Assembly: GCF_000368065.1 (NCBI RefSeq)
Contig: NZ_KB851202.1
Span: 49,038 to 113,037, forward strand
Source: Acinetobacter seifertii
Lineage (GTDB): Bacteria > Pseudomonadota > Gammaproteobacteria > Pseudomonadales > Moraxellaceae
Length of the DNA: 64,000 nt
Reading direction: 5' to 3'
Shown: positions 25,941 to 34,271 of the stretch, piece after piece
Layout of the letters: each line of letters opens with the position of its first letter
How positions within the stretch are numbered: the first letter of the stretch is position 1
Position numbers and translations under genes: made by a program
The notes under the pieces: generated by a model
What the model was told of the DNA's origin: nothing
The model's database searches: none
Seen by the model: the letters and a program-made list of their open reading frames with translations, nothing else

Positions 25941-27071
25941 TTAGCCTTTTGCGGTACGTTTTAATTTCTCGGGATCATCAAATGGCAAGGTATGCGCGAT
26001 TGCATTTACCTCCAGGCTGCCTTTGACCTGCAGGGCTTTACCCTGCTCTGCATAAGGCACATCCAGACGTGCGATGGCCACGGTTTTACCGGTCAGCGGC
26101 GAATGCATACCGCAGGTAATGACCCCCACTTGCTGATTGCCGTCCCATAAGGTATCTCCCATTGCAGGCACCTGATCGCCTTCCAGCAATACACCGAAGA
26201 TTTTAAAGCGTTCTTTGCCTTTTAAACGGCGATGCTCATAGCAGCCGCGGAATTCGCCTTTATGCGGTGAAACCGTGAAATCCAGGCCGAGTTCCCACAA
26301 GGTGTCGCCGCAGACATCATTCTCGAAGGGGAAATATTCTGAATTATCATACGGAAAGAAGAGTAAATAACTTTCTGTACGCAGCCAGTCCAGCGTGGTA
26401 AATGAACAGGGAATAATGCCATATTCAGCGCCGGTACTGAGAATGGTTTCCCAGATCATCGGTGCATCGGCCGCCTTACAGAAAATTTCATAGCCGCGTT
26501 CGCCGGTATAGCCGGTACGTGAAATCATGACAGGCGCACCAAACAGTTTGGTTTGCAGATGGTGAAAATAGGGCAAATCACGAATGCCCGCGACATGTTG
26601 AGCTAAATAGTCCACGGCCAATGGCCCTTGCAGCGATAAATCATGCAGGTCATCATCAAACAGTACCGCAACCTGACGCCCAGCCGCTGAGCGAATCAGC
26701 ATTTCATAGCCAATGCCTGTGCCATGCACCACCATAAAGGCATTTGGTCCGGTACGGTAAATCACGCAGTCATCCACAAATTTTCCTTGCTCATTCAGCA
26801 TGGTCGCATACACGGATTTGCCGGGATACAATTTGGAAATGTCGCGGGTGGTTGCATATTCCAGCAGGCTTTCCGCATGCGGGCCGACATAATGGACTTT
26901 TTTCAGGCCCGAAACATCCATCAATCCGGCTTTGGTGCGGATAGCCGTATAGTGATCTGCAATATCCGAATCATAGGTCCATGCTGTTCCCATGCCGTTC
27001 CAGTCTTCTAATTTTGAACCGAGCTGACGGTGGTGGGCTGCCAATGCAGAAATGCGCCAAGAGTTTGCCAT
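25941..27071 (-). CDS. dmmD: GcvT-family folate-dependent protein of the dimethylamine cluster
   Basis: 376 residues of the aminomethyltransferase (GcvT) family: DVSGLKKVHYVGPHAESLLEY in short blocks, FVDDCVIYRTG, MISRTGYTGERGYEIF and a C-terminal barrel with GMHSPLTGKTVAIARL. It probably transfers to THF the C1 unit released when dimethylamine is demethylated. In Ruegeria pomeroyi an accessory gene dmmD is needed with dmmABC for growth on methylated amines; I equate this gene with it by family and position. It is last in the cluster, after a 62-bp gap. GGAAGA precedes the start. Confidence 0.75.
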   Translation of the reverse strand: MANSWRISALAAHHRQLGSKLEDWNGMGTAWTYDSDIADHYTAIRTKAGLMDVSGLKKVHYVGPHAESLLEYATTRDISKLYPGKSVYATMLNEQGKFVDDCVIYRTGPNAFMVVHGTGIGYEMLIRSAAGRQVAVLFDDDLHDLSLQGPLAVDYLAQHVAGIRDLPYFHHLQTKLFGAPVMISRTGYTGERGYEIFCKAADAPMIWETILSTGAEYGIIPCSFTTLDWLRTESYLLFFPYDNSEYFPFENDVCGDTLWELGLDFTVSPHKGEFRGCYEHRRLKGKERFKIFGVLLEGDQVPAMGDTLWDGNQQVGVITCGMHSPLTGKTVAIARLDVPYAEQGKALQVKGSLEVNAIAHTLPFDDPEKLKRTAKG

Positions 27072-27133
27072 ACAGGTCTTCCTTATTGAATATTTTAAAA
27101 TGTGCTGATTACTTAATTTTTGAAACTGAGCTG

Positions 27134-28162
27134 TTATTCATCTACGCCATCGAAGCCATCGAACTGGCTGAGCCATTGCACCAGCGGTTCACGATATTCA
27201 CTGATGCCCTTGTATTCTGCGATCGGCTCAGGCAAATCGCGGATTACGCGGTATAGCCGCTTGGCCCATGCCGGGTTGCGGGTCAAATCATTCAGGCTAA
27301 TCAGATAAGTGCGGATACTGAACAGCAGTGCATTGCTGCGTGCCAGACGCGGCATTGTTTGTAGCTCCACCCGCAAATGCACCAGTTCACCGGCATTTTC
27401 CGCAGTGACCAGACCGCGTTCATATCCCCATAAATGATAGGTTTCCGAGGAAGTATCCATACGCGGATTGATGGTCATTGTCCAATTCAGACGTCGGTAG
27501 GGCTGGCCAACCTGAATGTTGAGCAGGAATTTGAGTGCGCGCTCAAACACCCCCAGGTTATGTGCCAGTTTTGGTACAGGGGCGTGCCATTGCTTAAAAC
27601 TCATGCCGGCATCAAAATTCAGTGACCAGTCTGCAGGGCCGGTGATCATGCCGGTATCCATAAACAAATCGCCATCACGCTGATCCAGCAAGGCAACATC
27701 GCCCTGGAACTGACGGCTGATAAATTCAAACGGCTCCATCGGCAAGCTGTCTGCCTGACCAAAAATAAAATGGACGTCGATATTTAATGGTTGATTGACC
27801 CAGTGCCAGTTCAGGCCATCACGCTCCAGCTGGAAATGTTCAGGGTAGTCTTCCGCATAATGCAGCATCACCATTTCCAAAAAGTCCCAGCTTGCTTGAC
27901 GCATGTGAGGCATGATAATGCAACGTTTCGGATCCTTTTCCAGGGTTAAACGGCGCTCGTTCATTTCCGTTACATAATGTTCATCTACATCGAACCAATG
28001 CTCAAAAATGCTATCCGGCCTTGAAACAACAGGCTCAATATTCACCGAATACATATACTGGTCTTCGGGAAATGGAAAAGGAAAACGGGCAATCGCCTTT
28101 GCACTGTTATGGTAGTGAAACTGATCATGCATATTTTCATTGGGGTTAAATTGAACCGTCAT
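27134..28162 (-). CDS. dmmC: Haem-dependent oxidative N-demethylase, dimethylamine monooxygenase subunit
   Basis: 342 residues of the DUF3445 / haem-dependent oxidative N-demethylase family. Recognisable blocks are the PFPFPEDQYMYSVNIEP start, KDPKRCIIMPHMRQASWDFLE, RDGLNWHWVNQPLNIDVHF, RLNWTMTINPRMDTS and the C-terminal LHLRVELQTMPRLARS-type region. The complex oxidatively demethylates dimethylamine to methylamine and formaldehyde. GGGAG lies 6 nt before the ATG. Subunit letters differ between sources in my memory; I assign A to the small subunit, B to the reductase and C to this one, following gene order. Confidence 0.82.
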   Translation of the reverse strand: MTVQFNPNENMHDQFHYHNSAKAIARFPFPFPEDQYMYSVNIEPVVSRPDSIFEHWFDVDEHYVTEMNERRLTLEKDPKRCIIMPHMRQASWDFLEMVMLHYAEDYPEHFQLERDGLNWHWVNQPLNIDVHFIFGQADSLPMEPFEFISRQFQGDVALLDQRDGDLFMDTGMITGPADWSLNFDAGMSFKQWHAPVPKLAHNLGVFERALKFLLNIQVGQPYRRLNWTMTINPRMDTSSETYHLWGYERGLVTAENAGELVHLRVELQTMPRLARSNALLFSIRTYLISLNDLTRNPAWAKRLYRVIRDLPEPIAEYKGISEYREPLVQWLSQFDGFDGVDE

Positions 28163-28177
28163 CGTAATCTCCCAAAG

Positions 28178-29122
28178 CTATAGGTCTAAATGCAGGCAAT
28201 GGCCTTGTTTGGCACGCGAAACGCAAGGCATCAACTGCGCCGAGCGCTCCTGCACCGTTAAATAATGATCCAGATGTTCTACCTCGCCTTGGCTGTAGGA
28301 CGTGGCACATTGACCGCATACGCCGCCGCGGCAGAGATTGGGTACCTCAATGCCTTCTTGTTCCAGTGCTTCCAGCAGGCTAAAATCGCCGGGCACATGA
28401 ATACGGCGCTGGCTTTTACTGAGCACGGCATCAAATGCGACTCCCGGTGCAGGCGAAGAAAAAGCTTCCCAATGCACACGTTTTTTTGACCAGCCCAGCA
28501 TTTGTGCACAGTCAACAACAGCATGAATCAGACGCTCTGGCCCGCAAATATAGACATGGCTGCCGAGGGACTGCTGGCTCAGCAATGCGTTTATATCCAA
28601 ACGGCGCTGGGTTTTTTCCGAATAAATATGTACCTGGTCATGAAACAGCTGCATCAGCATATCTTCATAGGCATTGCTGATGCCGTCACGACAGGCATAG
28701 TGCAGTTCAAAACTGTGCCCGGCATGCAGCAGGTATTTCATATGCGACAGGAACGGGGTAATGCCGATGCCGCCGGCAATAAATACATGATGCTGGGCCT
28801 GAGAATTGATGGAAAATAAATTCAGCGGCGCAGAAATATTTAGGGTATCGCCCACCTGGATGTTTTCATGCAGGTATTGCGAACCGCCACGCGAGTTCTC
28901 CTGCAAGCGCACCGCAATTTGATACTGGTGCTGCTCATACGGGGCATTCAGCAATGAATAGGCATTGCGGATGATGCGGCCTTCAACTGGCAACTGTACA
29001 ATCACATGACTGCCGGAAGAAAACGGCTGCAAGGGGGCATCTAAAGCGGCCAAGGTAAATTCGCGAATCATCGGGGTAACTTGATAAATTCGGGTTACAT
29101 GGACAGGAACGGTTGGGTTCAT
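28178..29122 (-). CDS. dmmB: Phthalate-dioxygenase-type reductase of dimethylamine monooxygenase
   Basis: 314 residues with the phthalate dioxygenase reductase layout. An N-terminal flavin domain has RNAYSLLNAP and RGGSQYLHE. An NAD(P)H domain follows (VFIAGGIGITPFLSHM, YICGPERLI). The C-terminal plant-type 2Fe-2S domain has ligands CRGGVCGQC and a last Cys in LMPCVSRAK. It passes electrons from NAD(P)H to the haem oxygenase encoded next. Its start overlaps the stop of the upstream gene by 4 bp, indicating coupled translation. Confidence 0.88.
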   Translation of the reverse strand: MNPTVPVHVTRIYQVTPMIREFTLAALDAPLQPFSSGSHVIVQLPVEGRIIRNAYSLLNAPYEQHQYQIAVRLQENSRGGSQYLHENIQVGDTLNISAPLNLFSINSQAQHHVFIAGGIGITPFLSHMKYLLHAGHSFELHYACRDGISNAYEDMLMQLFHDQVHIYSEKTQRRLDINALLSQQSLGSHVYICGPERLIHAVVDCAQMLGWSKKRVHWEAFSSPAPGVAFDAVLSKSQRRIHVPGDFSLLEALEQEGIEVPNLCRGGVCGQCATSYSQGEVEHLDHYLTVQERSAQLMPCVSRAKQGHCLHLDL

Positions 29123-29658
29123 GCGCTGAGTGCTCCCATAGGTTGATGCGCATTGGCACAGACTCCCATATAGGCGCCAAGGCGTTCAGAAAAATGACTG
29201 CGGATCAGCAGTTCGACCTGACACTGCTCACAGCTACAAAGCTCGTCTTTAACGGTGTTCTGGGTATGACCGCAGTGCACGCAGTAGACTTTTTTACGCG
29301 GGTTTTGCAGGCTGGAGCTATCCGCAATCAAGCTGATTTCCTCATCTAGGCAGCCCGTACCCACCAGGCACTGCTGTACTGTCCAAACAAAGGATTCATC
29401 ACCGCAGACCACGGTACGCACGCCGGCCTTTTCCTGCTGCAGCACTGTCTCTAGTTCATGCAGCAGGCCAGCCAAGGCTGGATCTTGTTGACTGTCCAGC
29501 ATCAGCTGCACCGTTTGCGGATGCTGTTTGCTCATTTCGGTTAATTTCCGGGTCACTGCCGATGCTGCATGCTGCAACACCAGAACATACTTGGGTGCAT
29601 TCCAGTGCAGCGTTTCAACAGTGTCATATCTGGGGGTACTGTGCATGGCTTCCATCAT
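29119..29658 (-). CDS. dmmA: Small dimethylamine monooxygenase subunit with a cysteine-pair motif
   Basis: 179 residues. The C-terminal third has CVHCGHTQNTV and, after a spacer, CSCEQC, which looks like a zinc-ribbon or metal-binding knuckle. The first two thirds resemble a Rossmann-like fold with conserved hydrophobic strands (YVLVLQHA, VRTVVCGDE). NCBI names a small-protein family of this type DmmA; I rely on memory for that. It is first in the cluster and overlaps the reductase gene. A NarL-like palindrome lies about 80 bp upstream. Confidence 0.7.
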   Translation of the reverse strand: MMEAMHSTPRYDTVETLHWNAPKYVLVLQHAASAVTRKLTEMSKQHPQTVQLMLDSQQDPALAGLLHELETVLQQEKAGVRTVVCGDESFVWTVQQCLVGTGCLDEEISLIADSSSLQNPRKKVYCVHCGHTQNTVKDELCSCEQCQVELLIRSHFSERLGAYMGVCANAHQPMGALSA

Positions 29659-29735
29659 TTGAGAAACCTCATATAAGAACTACATAATCAAATATTTAAA
29701 GGTTTTTACGCCGCCTGGCCATTCCCTCTAAATCA

Positions 29736-29751
29736 TACCCACTAAGGGGTA
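29736..29751. promoter_or_regulatory. NarL-type 7-2-7 palindrome upstream of dmm
   Basis: TACCCACTAAGGGGTA reads as heptamers TACCCAC and TACCCCT (reverse strand) separated by 2 bp, the arrangement bound by NarL-type regulators. The arms TACCC-N6-GGGTA recur exactly upstream of tdm. A NarL-like regulator gene lies 3 kb away. Confidence 0.6.
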
Positions 29752-29793
29752 AAGCACGATATGCGGGGGAGATTTTTAAGCTAATGCGGAAAT

Positions 29794-29819
29794 AAAAAAA
29801 GCAGCTGGAAACCAGCTGC
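29794..29819 (-). terminator. Rho-independent terminator after tmm
   Basis: GCAGCTGG and CCAGCTGC pair around AAA, with seven T on the minus-strand side. It ends the tmm transcript and separates it from dmm. Confidence 0.88.
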
Positions 29820-29898
29820 TGCAGAAGAAACGTATGCCAGGTTGTTACTATGTGTTATGGGGCTGCCCGGCAGTGTTACGGGTCAAGCATTGACCGTG

Positions 29899-31263
29899 CT
29901 AACCTGCCTTTTGCTGTAGGTTGGCCTCGGTCTGTAAATAGGCCTCCAGGGAGTCATCCAGGGCATCAATCCAGGGCGTATGATGCGGCGTTGCCATCGT
30001 CCCGGTCATCAATGAACGGTAAGTATTGTCACGGAAGGCCATAATGTTTTCTTGCTTGTGTTTTTTCCATTGCAAAAAGGTCAGCCGCACCGCTTCAATA
30101 TCAAAGCTTGGATAATCGGTCTGATCAATCAGGCGCATAATATAGTCGCCTTGAAATTTGAACATGGCTGCTGCATCCTGCAGGGTTTTTTCTTCCTCAT
30201 GCCAGGCTTGGGTGTCGGCCTGCATCTCGGCAAAACTCGGCAAGGCAATTTTACCCAGCATCACATCGCGCGCATACCAGGCCTGTGCATCAAACATATT
30301 GAAGGAATACCACTGATCCTGCATGCCTAAATAAAATAGCTGCGGATTGGCTTCCCAGACCACACCCTGATACAGGTGCAGCGGATAGAGAATGTTATCG
30401 GTTTTTAGACGTAGGCTTTCCGACATGAAAGGGAAACTGTGCAAATAGCCAGTACATAAAATAATGGCATCAATCTCGGCCGAACTACCATCGGCAAAAT
30501 AGGCATGGGTCTGATCGACCCGCAGCAGTTGCGGACGCTCTGACCAATTTTCAGGCCAGTGATAGCCCATCGGTGAACTGCGGTAACAGCTGATAATCTG
30601 CTTCGCACCATATTTATAGCATTGTGAACCGATATCTTCAGCAGAATAGCTGCTGCCGACCAGCAGTACATTTTTCCCTTTAAATTCCAGTGCATCGCGG
30701 AAGTCATGGGCATGTAAAATCCGCCCACCAAAACTGCCGAAACCTTCATATTCAGGAATTTTGGGGGTAGAAAAATGTCCAGAAGCCACCACCACAAAAT
30801 CAAAAGTCTCGGTATACATCTCGTCGGTGACATGGTTATGCACCGTCACTGAAAACTGTTTGCTGTCCGGGTGAAACTCGACATGGCGCACCGCACTGTT
30901 GAAGCGGACATATTTGCGTACATCGGCTTTTTCTACCCGACCTTTGATATAGTCCCACAGCACGGCACGTGGCGGATAAGAACCAATCGGCCGGCCAAAA
31001 TGCTCATCAAAGGTATAGTCTGCAAATTCCAGACATTCTTTCGGGCCATTCGACCACAGATAACGGTACATGCTGCTATGCACCGGTTCACCATGTTTAT
31101 CCAGGCCGGTATGCCAAGTGTAGTTCCATTGACCACCCCAGTCGGCCTGCTTTTCAAAGCATACCATTTCCGGAATTTCGATGCCCTTGCTTTGCGCAGA
31201 TTGAAAAGCGCGCAGTTGCGCCATCCCGCTTGGCCCTGCCCCAATAATTGCAACTCGTTTCAT
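29899..31263 (-). CDS. tmm: Trimethylamine monooxygenase (flavin-containing)
   Basis: 454 residues. FAD motif GAGPSG at residues 8-13, the FMO fingerprint in [13 protein letters not shown] (FxGxxxHxxxF-like), and the NADPH motif [14 protein letters not shown]. The length and the [21 protein letters not shown] block fit bacterial trimethylamine monooxygenases. It oxidises trimethylamine to TMAO with NADPH and O2. The start is the ATG before KRVAIIGAG, which has GGAG at 8 nt; the open frame extends further upstream without support. It follows the PAS gene after about 150 bp that holds a degenerate NarL-like site. Confidence 0.9.
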   Translation of the reverse strand: MKRVAIIGAGPSGMAQLRAFQSAQSKGIEIPEMVCFEKQADWGGQWNYTWHTGLDKHGEPVHSSMYRYLWSNGPKECLEFADYTFDEHFGRPIGSYPPRAVLWDYIKGRVEKADVRKYVRFNSAVRHVEFHPDSKQFSVTVHNHVTDEMYTETFDFVVVASGHFSTPKIPEYEGFGSFGGRILHAHDFRDALEFKGKNVLLVGSSYSAEDIGSQCYKYGAKQIISCYRSSPMGYHWPENWSERPQLLRVDQTHAYFADGSSAEIDAIILCTGYLHSFPFMSESLRLKTDNILYPLHLYQGVVWEANPQLFYLGMQDQWYSFNMFDAQAWYARDVMLGKIALPSFAEMQADTQAWHEEEKTLQDAAAMFKFQGDYIMRLIDQTDYPSFDIEAVRLTFLQWKKHKQENIMAFRDNTYRSLMTGTMATPHHTPWIDALDDSLEAYLQTEANLQQKAG

Positions 31264-31341
31264 GGTGAATCTCCATGTGATCTGTTTTAAACAAAACTGC
31301 CGTGATGCCATTACCTTAGACAGGCCTAGATCTTTTCGAAA

Positions 31342-31357
31342 TTCCTCAGATGGGGTA
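31342..31357. promoter_or_regulatory. Degenerate NarL-type site upstream of tmm
   Basis: TTCCTCAGATGGGGTA has the 7-2-7 layout with one good arm (TGGGGTA) and one weak arm, about 80 bp before the tmm ATG. A second GGGATAC lies nearby. Weaker than the tdm and dmm sites. Confidence 0.35.
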
Positions 31358-31410
31358 TGCACAATGGGATACTGACCTGGGGTCATGCCGCTTTAGCGGC
31401 TTGCATTCCC

Positions 31411-32190
31411 TCAGTTTTGGATAAATACAGCGCCTTCAAGACCCAGCACCATGTCGCTTTGCGAATATAGACCCTGTCCGATTTCCTGTACCCGCTGTAT
31501 GCTGTTCTGGGCAGTAATAATGCGGTAGTGCAAATGAAATACGCGATGATGCTGCACAGCCAACTGGATACTGTCCCAGACGTACTGCTGGTCATCGGGA
31601 TGAATCAGCTGTCCGTAGCGCGGCGTATTGATCAGCAGCTCACTGTGATAACCGGTTATCTGCTGACAGCCGCTGCTGACATAATCCATAGTCCAGTTCC
31701 AGTCATTGCGTGAACGGTACAGCATGACCGGCAGGCGCGAAAGCAAATCATGCAGACTGCGCTGCTGTGCATCCTGCAGTTCTTGCTGCCGGATTTTTTG
31801 CGTCTGCTCCGTGCCTAAAATGCACCATCCCCGCAACTGGTTTTTTCCGGCACCGGCACAGATCGGCTGCAGCGACAGATCAAACCATACCAAGGGCTGT
31901 TCCGGGATTAACAGGCGCAGTGCTAGCTTACACGGCCGTCCGGCCATGAGGGCACATTGGAAGGTCAAACTATCTTCGGAATACAGCCAGTAGCTCAAGG
32001 GTAAGCGCTGTGCTGCAGCATCCGGTTGCAGCTGTAGCAAGTTGTGCCAGGTACGATTACTGCGCTGAATCACGCCATGACTATCCAGCAATAGTGCAAT
32101 ATCGGCAAACTGGTCAAACAGTTCAGGCCAATCCTGATTCAAGTCCATATTCAGCCCATCTTTGCTGGAAGGCAGCGCTATTTTCGACAT
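31411..32190 (-). CDS. PAS-domain protein of the methylamine regulon, 259 aa
   Basis: Two PAS-like domains and no output domain. The first (about 20-125) holds FADIALLLDSHGVIQRSNRTW. The second (about 150-255) holds MLYRSRNDWNWTMDYVSSGC, then ITGYHSELLIN and LIHPDDQQYVWDSIQ, the classic PAS core. It has no kinase, cyclase or DNA-binding part, so it may sense a ligand or redox state and act by protein contact, perhaps on the adjacent kinase. I start at MSKIALP, 26 bp after the regulator gene, since the longer frame adds an unlikely N-terminus. Confidence 0.75.
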   Translation of the reverse strand: MSKIALPSSKDGLNMDLNQDWPELFDQFADIALLLDSHGVIQRSNRTWHNLLQLQPDAAAQRLPLSYWLYSEDSLTFQCALMAGRPCKLALRLLIPEQPLVWFDLSLQPICAGAGKNQLRGWCILGTEQTQKIRQQELQDAQQRSLHDLLSRLPVMLYRSRNDWNWTMDYVSSGCQQITGYHSELLINTPRYGQLIHPDDQQYVWDSIQLAVQHHRVFHLHYRIITAQNSIQRVQEIGQGLYSQSDMVLGLEGAVFIQN

Positions 32191-32215
32191 ATCAGCATTA
32201 CTCGCACGGTGAACC

Positions 32216-32932
32216 TTAAACGGAAGAAGAGGGATAAATATCAAAATCTGCAGTGTTAAGCTGCTGATGCACCCACACGGAAAGCTCCAGCCGTGAATGC
32301 ACATTCAGTTTGCGTAGCAGACTTTTCACATAGACTTTTACCGTACCGTCACTGATGCCTAATTCACGGGCAATCAGTTTATTGTTCAAGCCTTTTGCGA
32401 TCAGCTTTAACGTTTCCTGCTCCCGCTGTGTCATTTCCGACAGAAGTTTACGCTGCAATAGCACCTGTTCAGAGGTTTTATGCAAGGCAGCGGCTAAGGG
32501 TGACGTCTGCTGCCGGACTTGCTGCGCCAGCAAAGCTACCCCATCGGCATGCAGTACGGTCCTGCCCTGTATGACTTGATGCAGTTGTAGCAGAATATCT
32601 TCCGGCAAGGTATCTTTGGGCAAAAAGCCATTGGCACCCAGACGAATGGCATCCAATACAATGCTGTCCTCCAGGCTGGCAGTTAAAATAATCACTTTAA
32701 GATCGACATTGCGTTCACGGATGCATTTTAGTACCTCAATGCCGCTCATCTGCGGCATCTGTACATCCAACAGCAGCAATTCAATGTTCGCGGTGTCCAG
32801 TGCTGACAAAAATGCTGATCCGCAGCTGTATTCCTGCTGTACATCAAAATGCTCGGACTGGCGGATAATATCCGCCACACCGCGCCTGAACAGCGCATGG
32901 TCATCTACAATACTGACTGCAATTTTATTCAT
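32216..32932 (-). CDS. NarL/FixJ-type response regulator
   Basis: 238 residues. The receiver domain has the acidic pair VDDHALFRRG, phosphoacceptor Asp56 in LLLLDVQMP and Lys106 in FLPKD. A linker of about 50 residues leads to a LuxR-type helix-turn-helix (TQREQETLKLIAKGL, IARELGISDGTVKVYVKSLL). It lies 1 bp after the histidine kinase. Predicted targets are the TACCC-N6-GGGTA palindromes before tdm and dmm, and perhaps tmm, an inference from motif type and proximity. Confidence 0.9.
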   Translation of the reverse strand: MNKIAVSIVDDHALFRRGVADIIRQSEHFDVQQEYSCGSAFLSALDTANIELLLLDVQMPQMSGIEVLKCIRERNVDLKVIILTASLEDSIVLDAIRLGANGFLPKDTLPEDILLQLHQVIQGRTVLHADGVALLAQQVRQQTSPLAAALHKTSEQVLLQRKLLSEMTQREQETLKLIAKGLNNKLIARELGISDGTVKVYVKSLLRKLNVHSRLELSVWVHQQLNTADFDIYPSSSV

Positions 32933-32933
32933 C

Positions 32934-34088
32934 TCACTTCCCTCCAGTGCTCAGGTCTAATATCAGTTCAACGCAGGTGCCGCAGGGACGATTCGGGCGG
33001 ATACTGAGCACAGCACCAATCCGTTCGGCTCGTTCCTGCATAATTTCCAGTCCGAAACTGTCCGGCCGTTTCCGTCCTGCCTGTATGCCGCGGCCATTAT
33101 CTGCAATCTGAATGTGCAGCTGCTGAGTGAAATTGCGCTTTACAGAAATGACGGCTGTACTGGCGTGAGCATGACGTACAACATTGCTCAGGCTTTCACG
33201 GATGATATACAGCAGCTGTACCGACTGTCTGGCACTGACTTTCAGCTGTGGAACACGGTTATCCAGTTCAAAAGCCACACTGGACTGATGTTCAAATTCG
33301 GCAATAATTTTTTTCAGCGCGGTGAAAAAATCCAGTTCCTGATAGGTTAAGCGTGAGGCGGTAATTAATTCACGCACCTGCTGGTAAGCATAATGGGTAT
33401 AAGCCGCCAGCTCCTCGGTCTGTTCCAGCAACGGTGCATAGCCAGGCTGCTGTTTGCATTGCTGGTTCAGCTGCGCGGATTTCAACCTTAAGAATCCAAT
33501 AATTTGCGCAATGCTGTCATGTAAGTCAGCCGAAAAATCACGCCGCTCCTGCTGCAATATGGTTTGTATGCGCTCCTGCTGTAGCGCACGTTCCTGAAAG
33601 CCCGATTGCAAAGCCTGATCCAGCTGCTGCAGTAGCTCCACGTCCACCGGCTGGGCTGCCGAATAGTTTAAATAGACCCGCCAGACTGCAAAATTCTGTC
33701 CAGTAAACAGCGAGAGGCAATCATGCTGCCCCAGCAGCAGCACATCCTGCTGCATCACCGCTACAGAACGCGGTAGCAGCTGCTCTTGGAGCAGACGTAC
33801 CTCAGACTGCGCCAGCGGTTGCGCCAAGGCATGAAAAATGAAACATTCCTGAGTGAAGGGATAGCACATCACCAGACAATATTCCGGCAAGTCCGGCACA
33901 GGAAAATGCTGTTTCAGCCATTGCAGAAAAAGTGGCAATTCGGCCTTGGTATCCTGAATCTGCATCAGCTTTAATTTGGCCTGCAGATAAAACAGCGTCA
34001 ATTCACGCTGGCGAAGCAGCCGTTGGGTCTGATCTAAATCACCTGCCTGGTTTATGGCCCGCTCTGTCTCTATTTTGCTGTCATTCAT
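32934..34088 (-). CDS. Cytoplasmic NarX-like sensor histidine kinase
   Basis: About 384 residues. The C-terminal half is a HisKA_3 kinase: RRDFSADLHDSIAQIIGFLR carries the phosphorylated His. A HATPase domain follows, with IIRESLSNVVRHAHAS, IADNGRG and SFGLEIMQERAERIGA. The N-terminal 190 residues show no membrane helix or signal peptide and begin with a likely coiled coil, then a GAF-like mixed region. It therefore senses something inside the cell, unlike membrane-bound NarX. I chose MNDSKIE as the start. It is divergent from tdm. Confidence 0.85.
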   Translation of the reverse strand: MNDSKIETERAINQAGDLDQTQRLLRQRELTLFYLQAKLKLMQIQDTKAELPLFLQWLKQHFPVPDLPEYCLVMCYPFTQECFIFHALAQPLAQSEVRLLQEQLLPRSVAVMQQDVLLLGQHDCLSLFTGQNFAVWRVYLNYSAAQPVDVELLQQLDQALQSGFQERALQQERIQTILQQERRDFSADLHDSIAQIIGFLRLKSAQLNQQCKQQPGYAPLLEQTEELAAYTHYAYQQVRELITASRLTYQELDFFTALKKIIAEFEHQSSVAFELDNRVPQLKVSARQSVQLLYIIRESLSNVVRHAHASTAVISVKRNFTQQLHIQIADNGRGIQAGRKRPDSFGLEIMQERAERIGAVLSIRPNRPCGTCVELILDLSTGGK

Positions 34089-34173
34089 CACTTCACTCGC
34101 AAGATGCGCCATGCTGCTGAATTATTCTTTACAGTTAAATTATTTGAGCAGGAATCATGCCAACATCCAGCAC

Positions 34174-34189
34174 TACCCTATTCAGGGTA
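34174..34189. promoter_or_regulatory. NarL-type 7-2-7 palindrome between the kinase gene and tdm
   Basis: TACCCTATTCAGGGTA, heptamers TACCCTA and TACCCTG with a 2-bp gap, centred in the divergent intergenic region. It could control tdm and autoregulate the two-component operon. Confidence 0.65.
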
Positions 34190-34271
34190 TACCTCTGGAG
34201 AAATTGCTGTTCCAGCAGAATATGTGTGAAATGAAGAGCATCAGAACCAGCGGGACGCTTTGGGCTCATCT

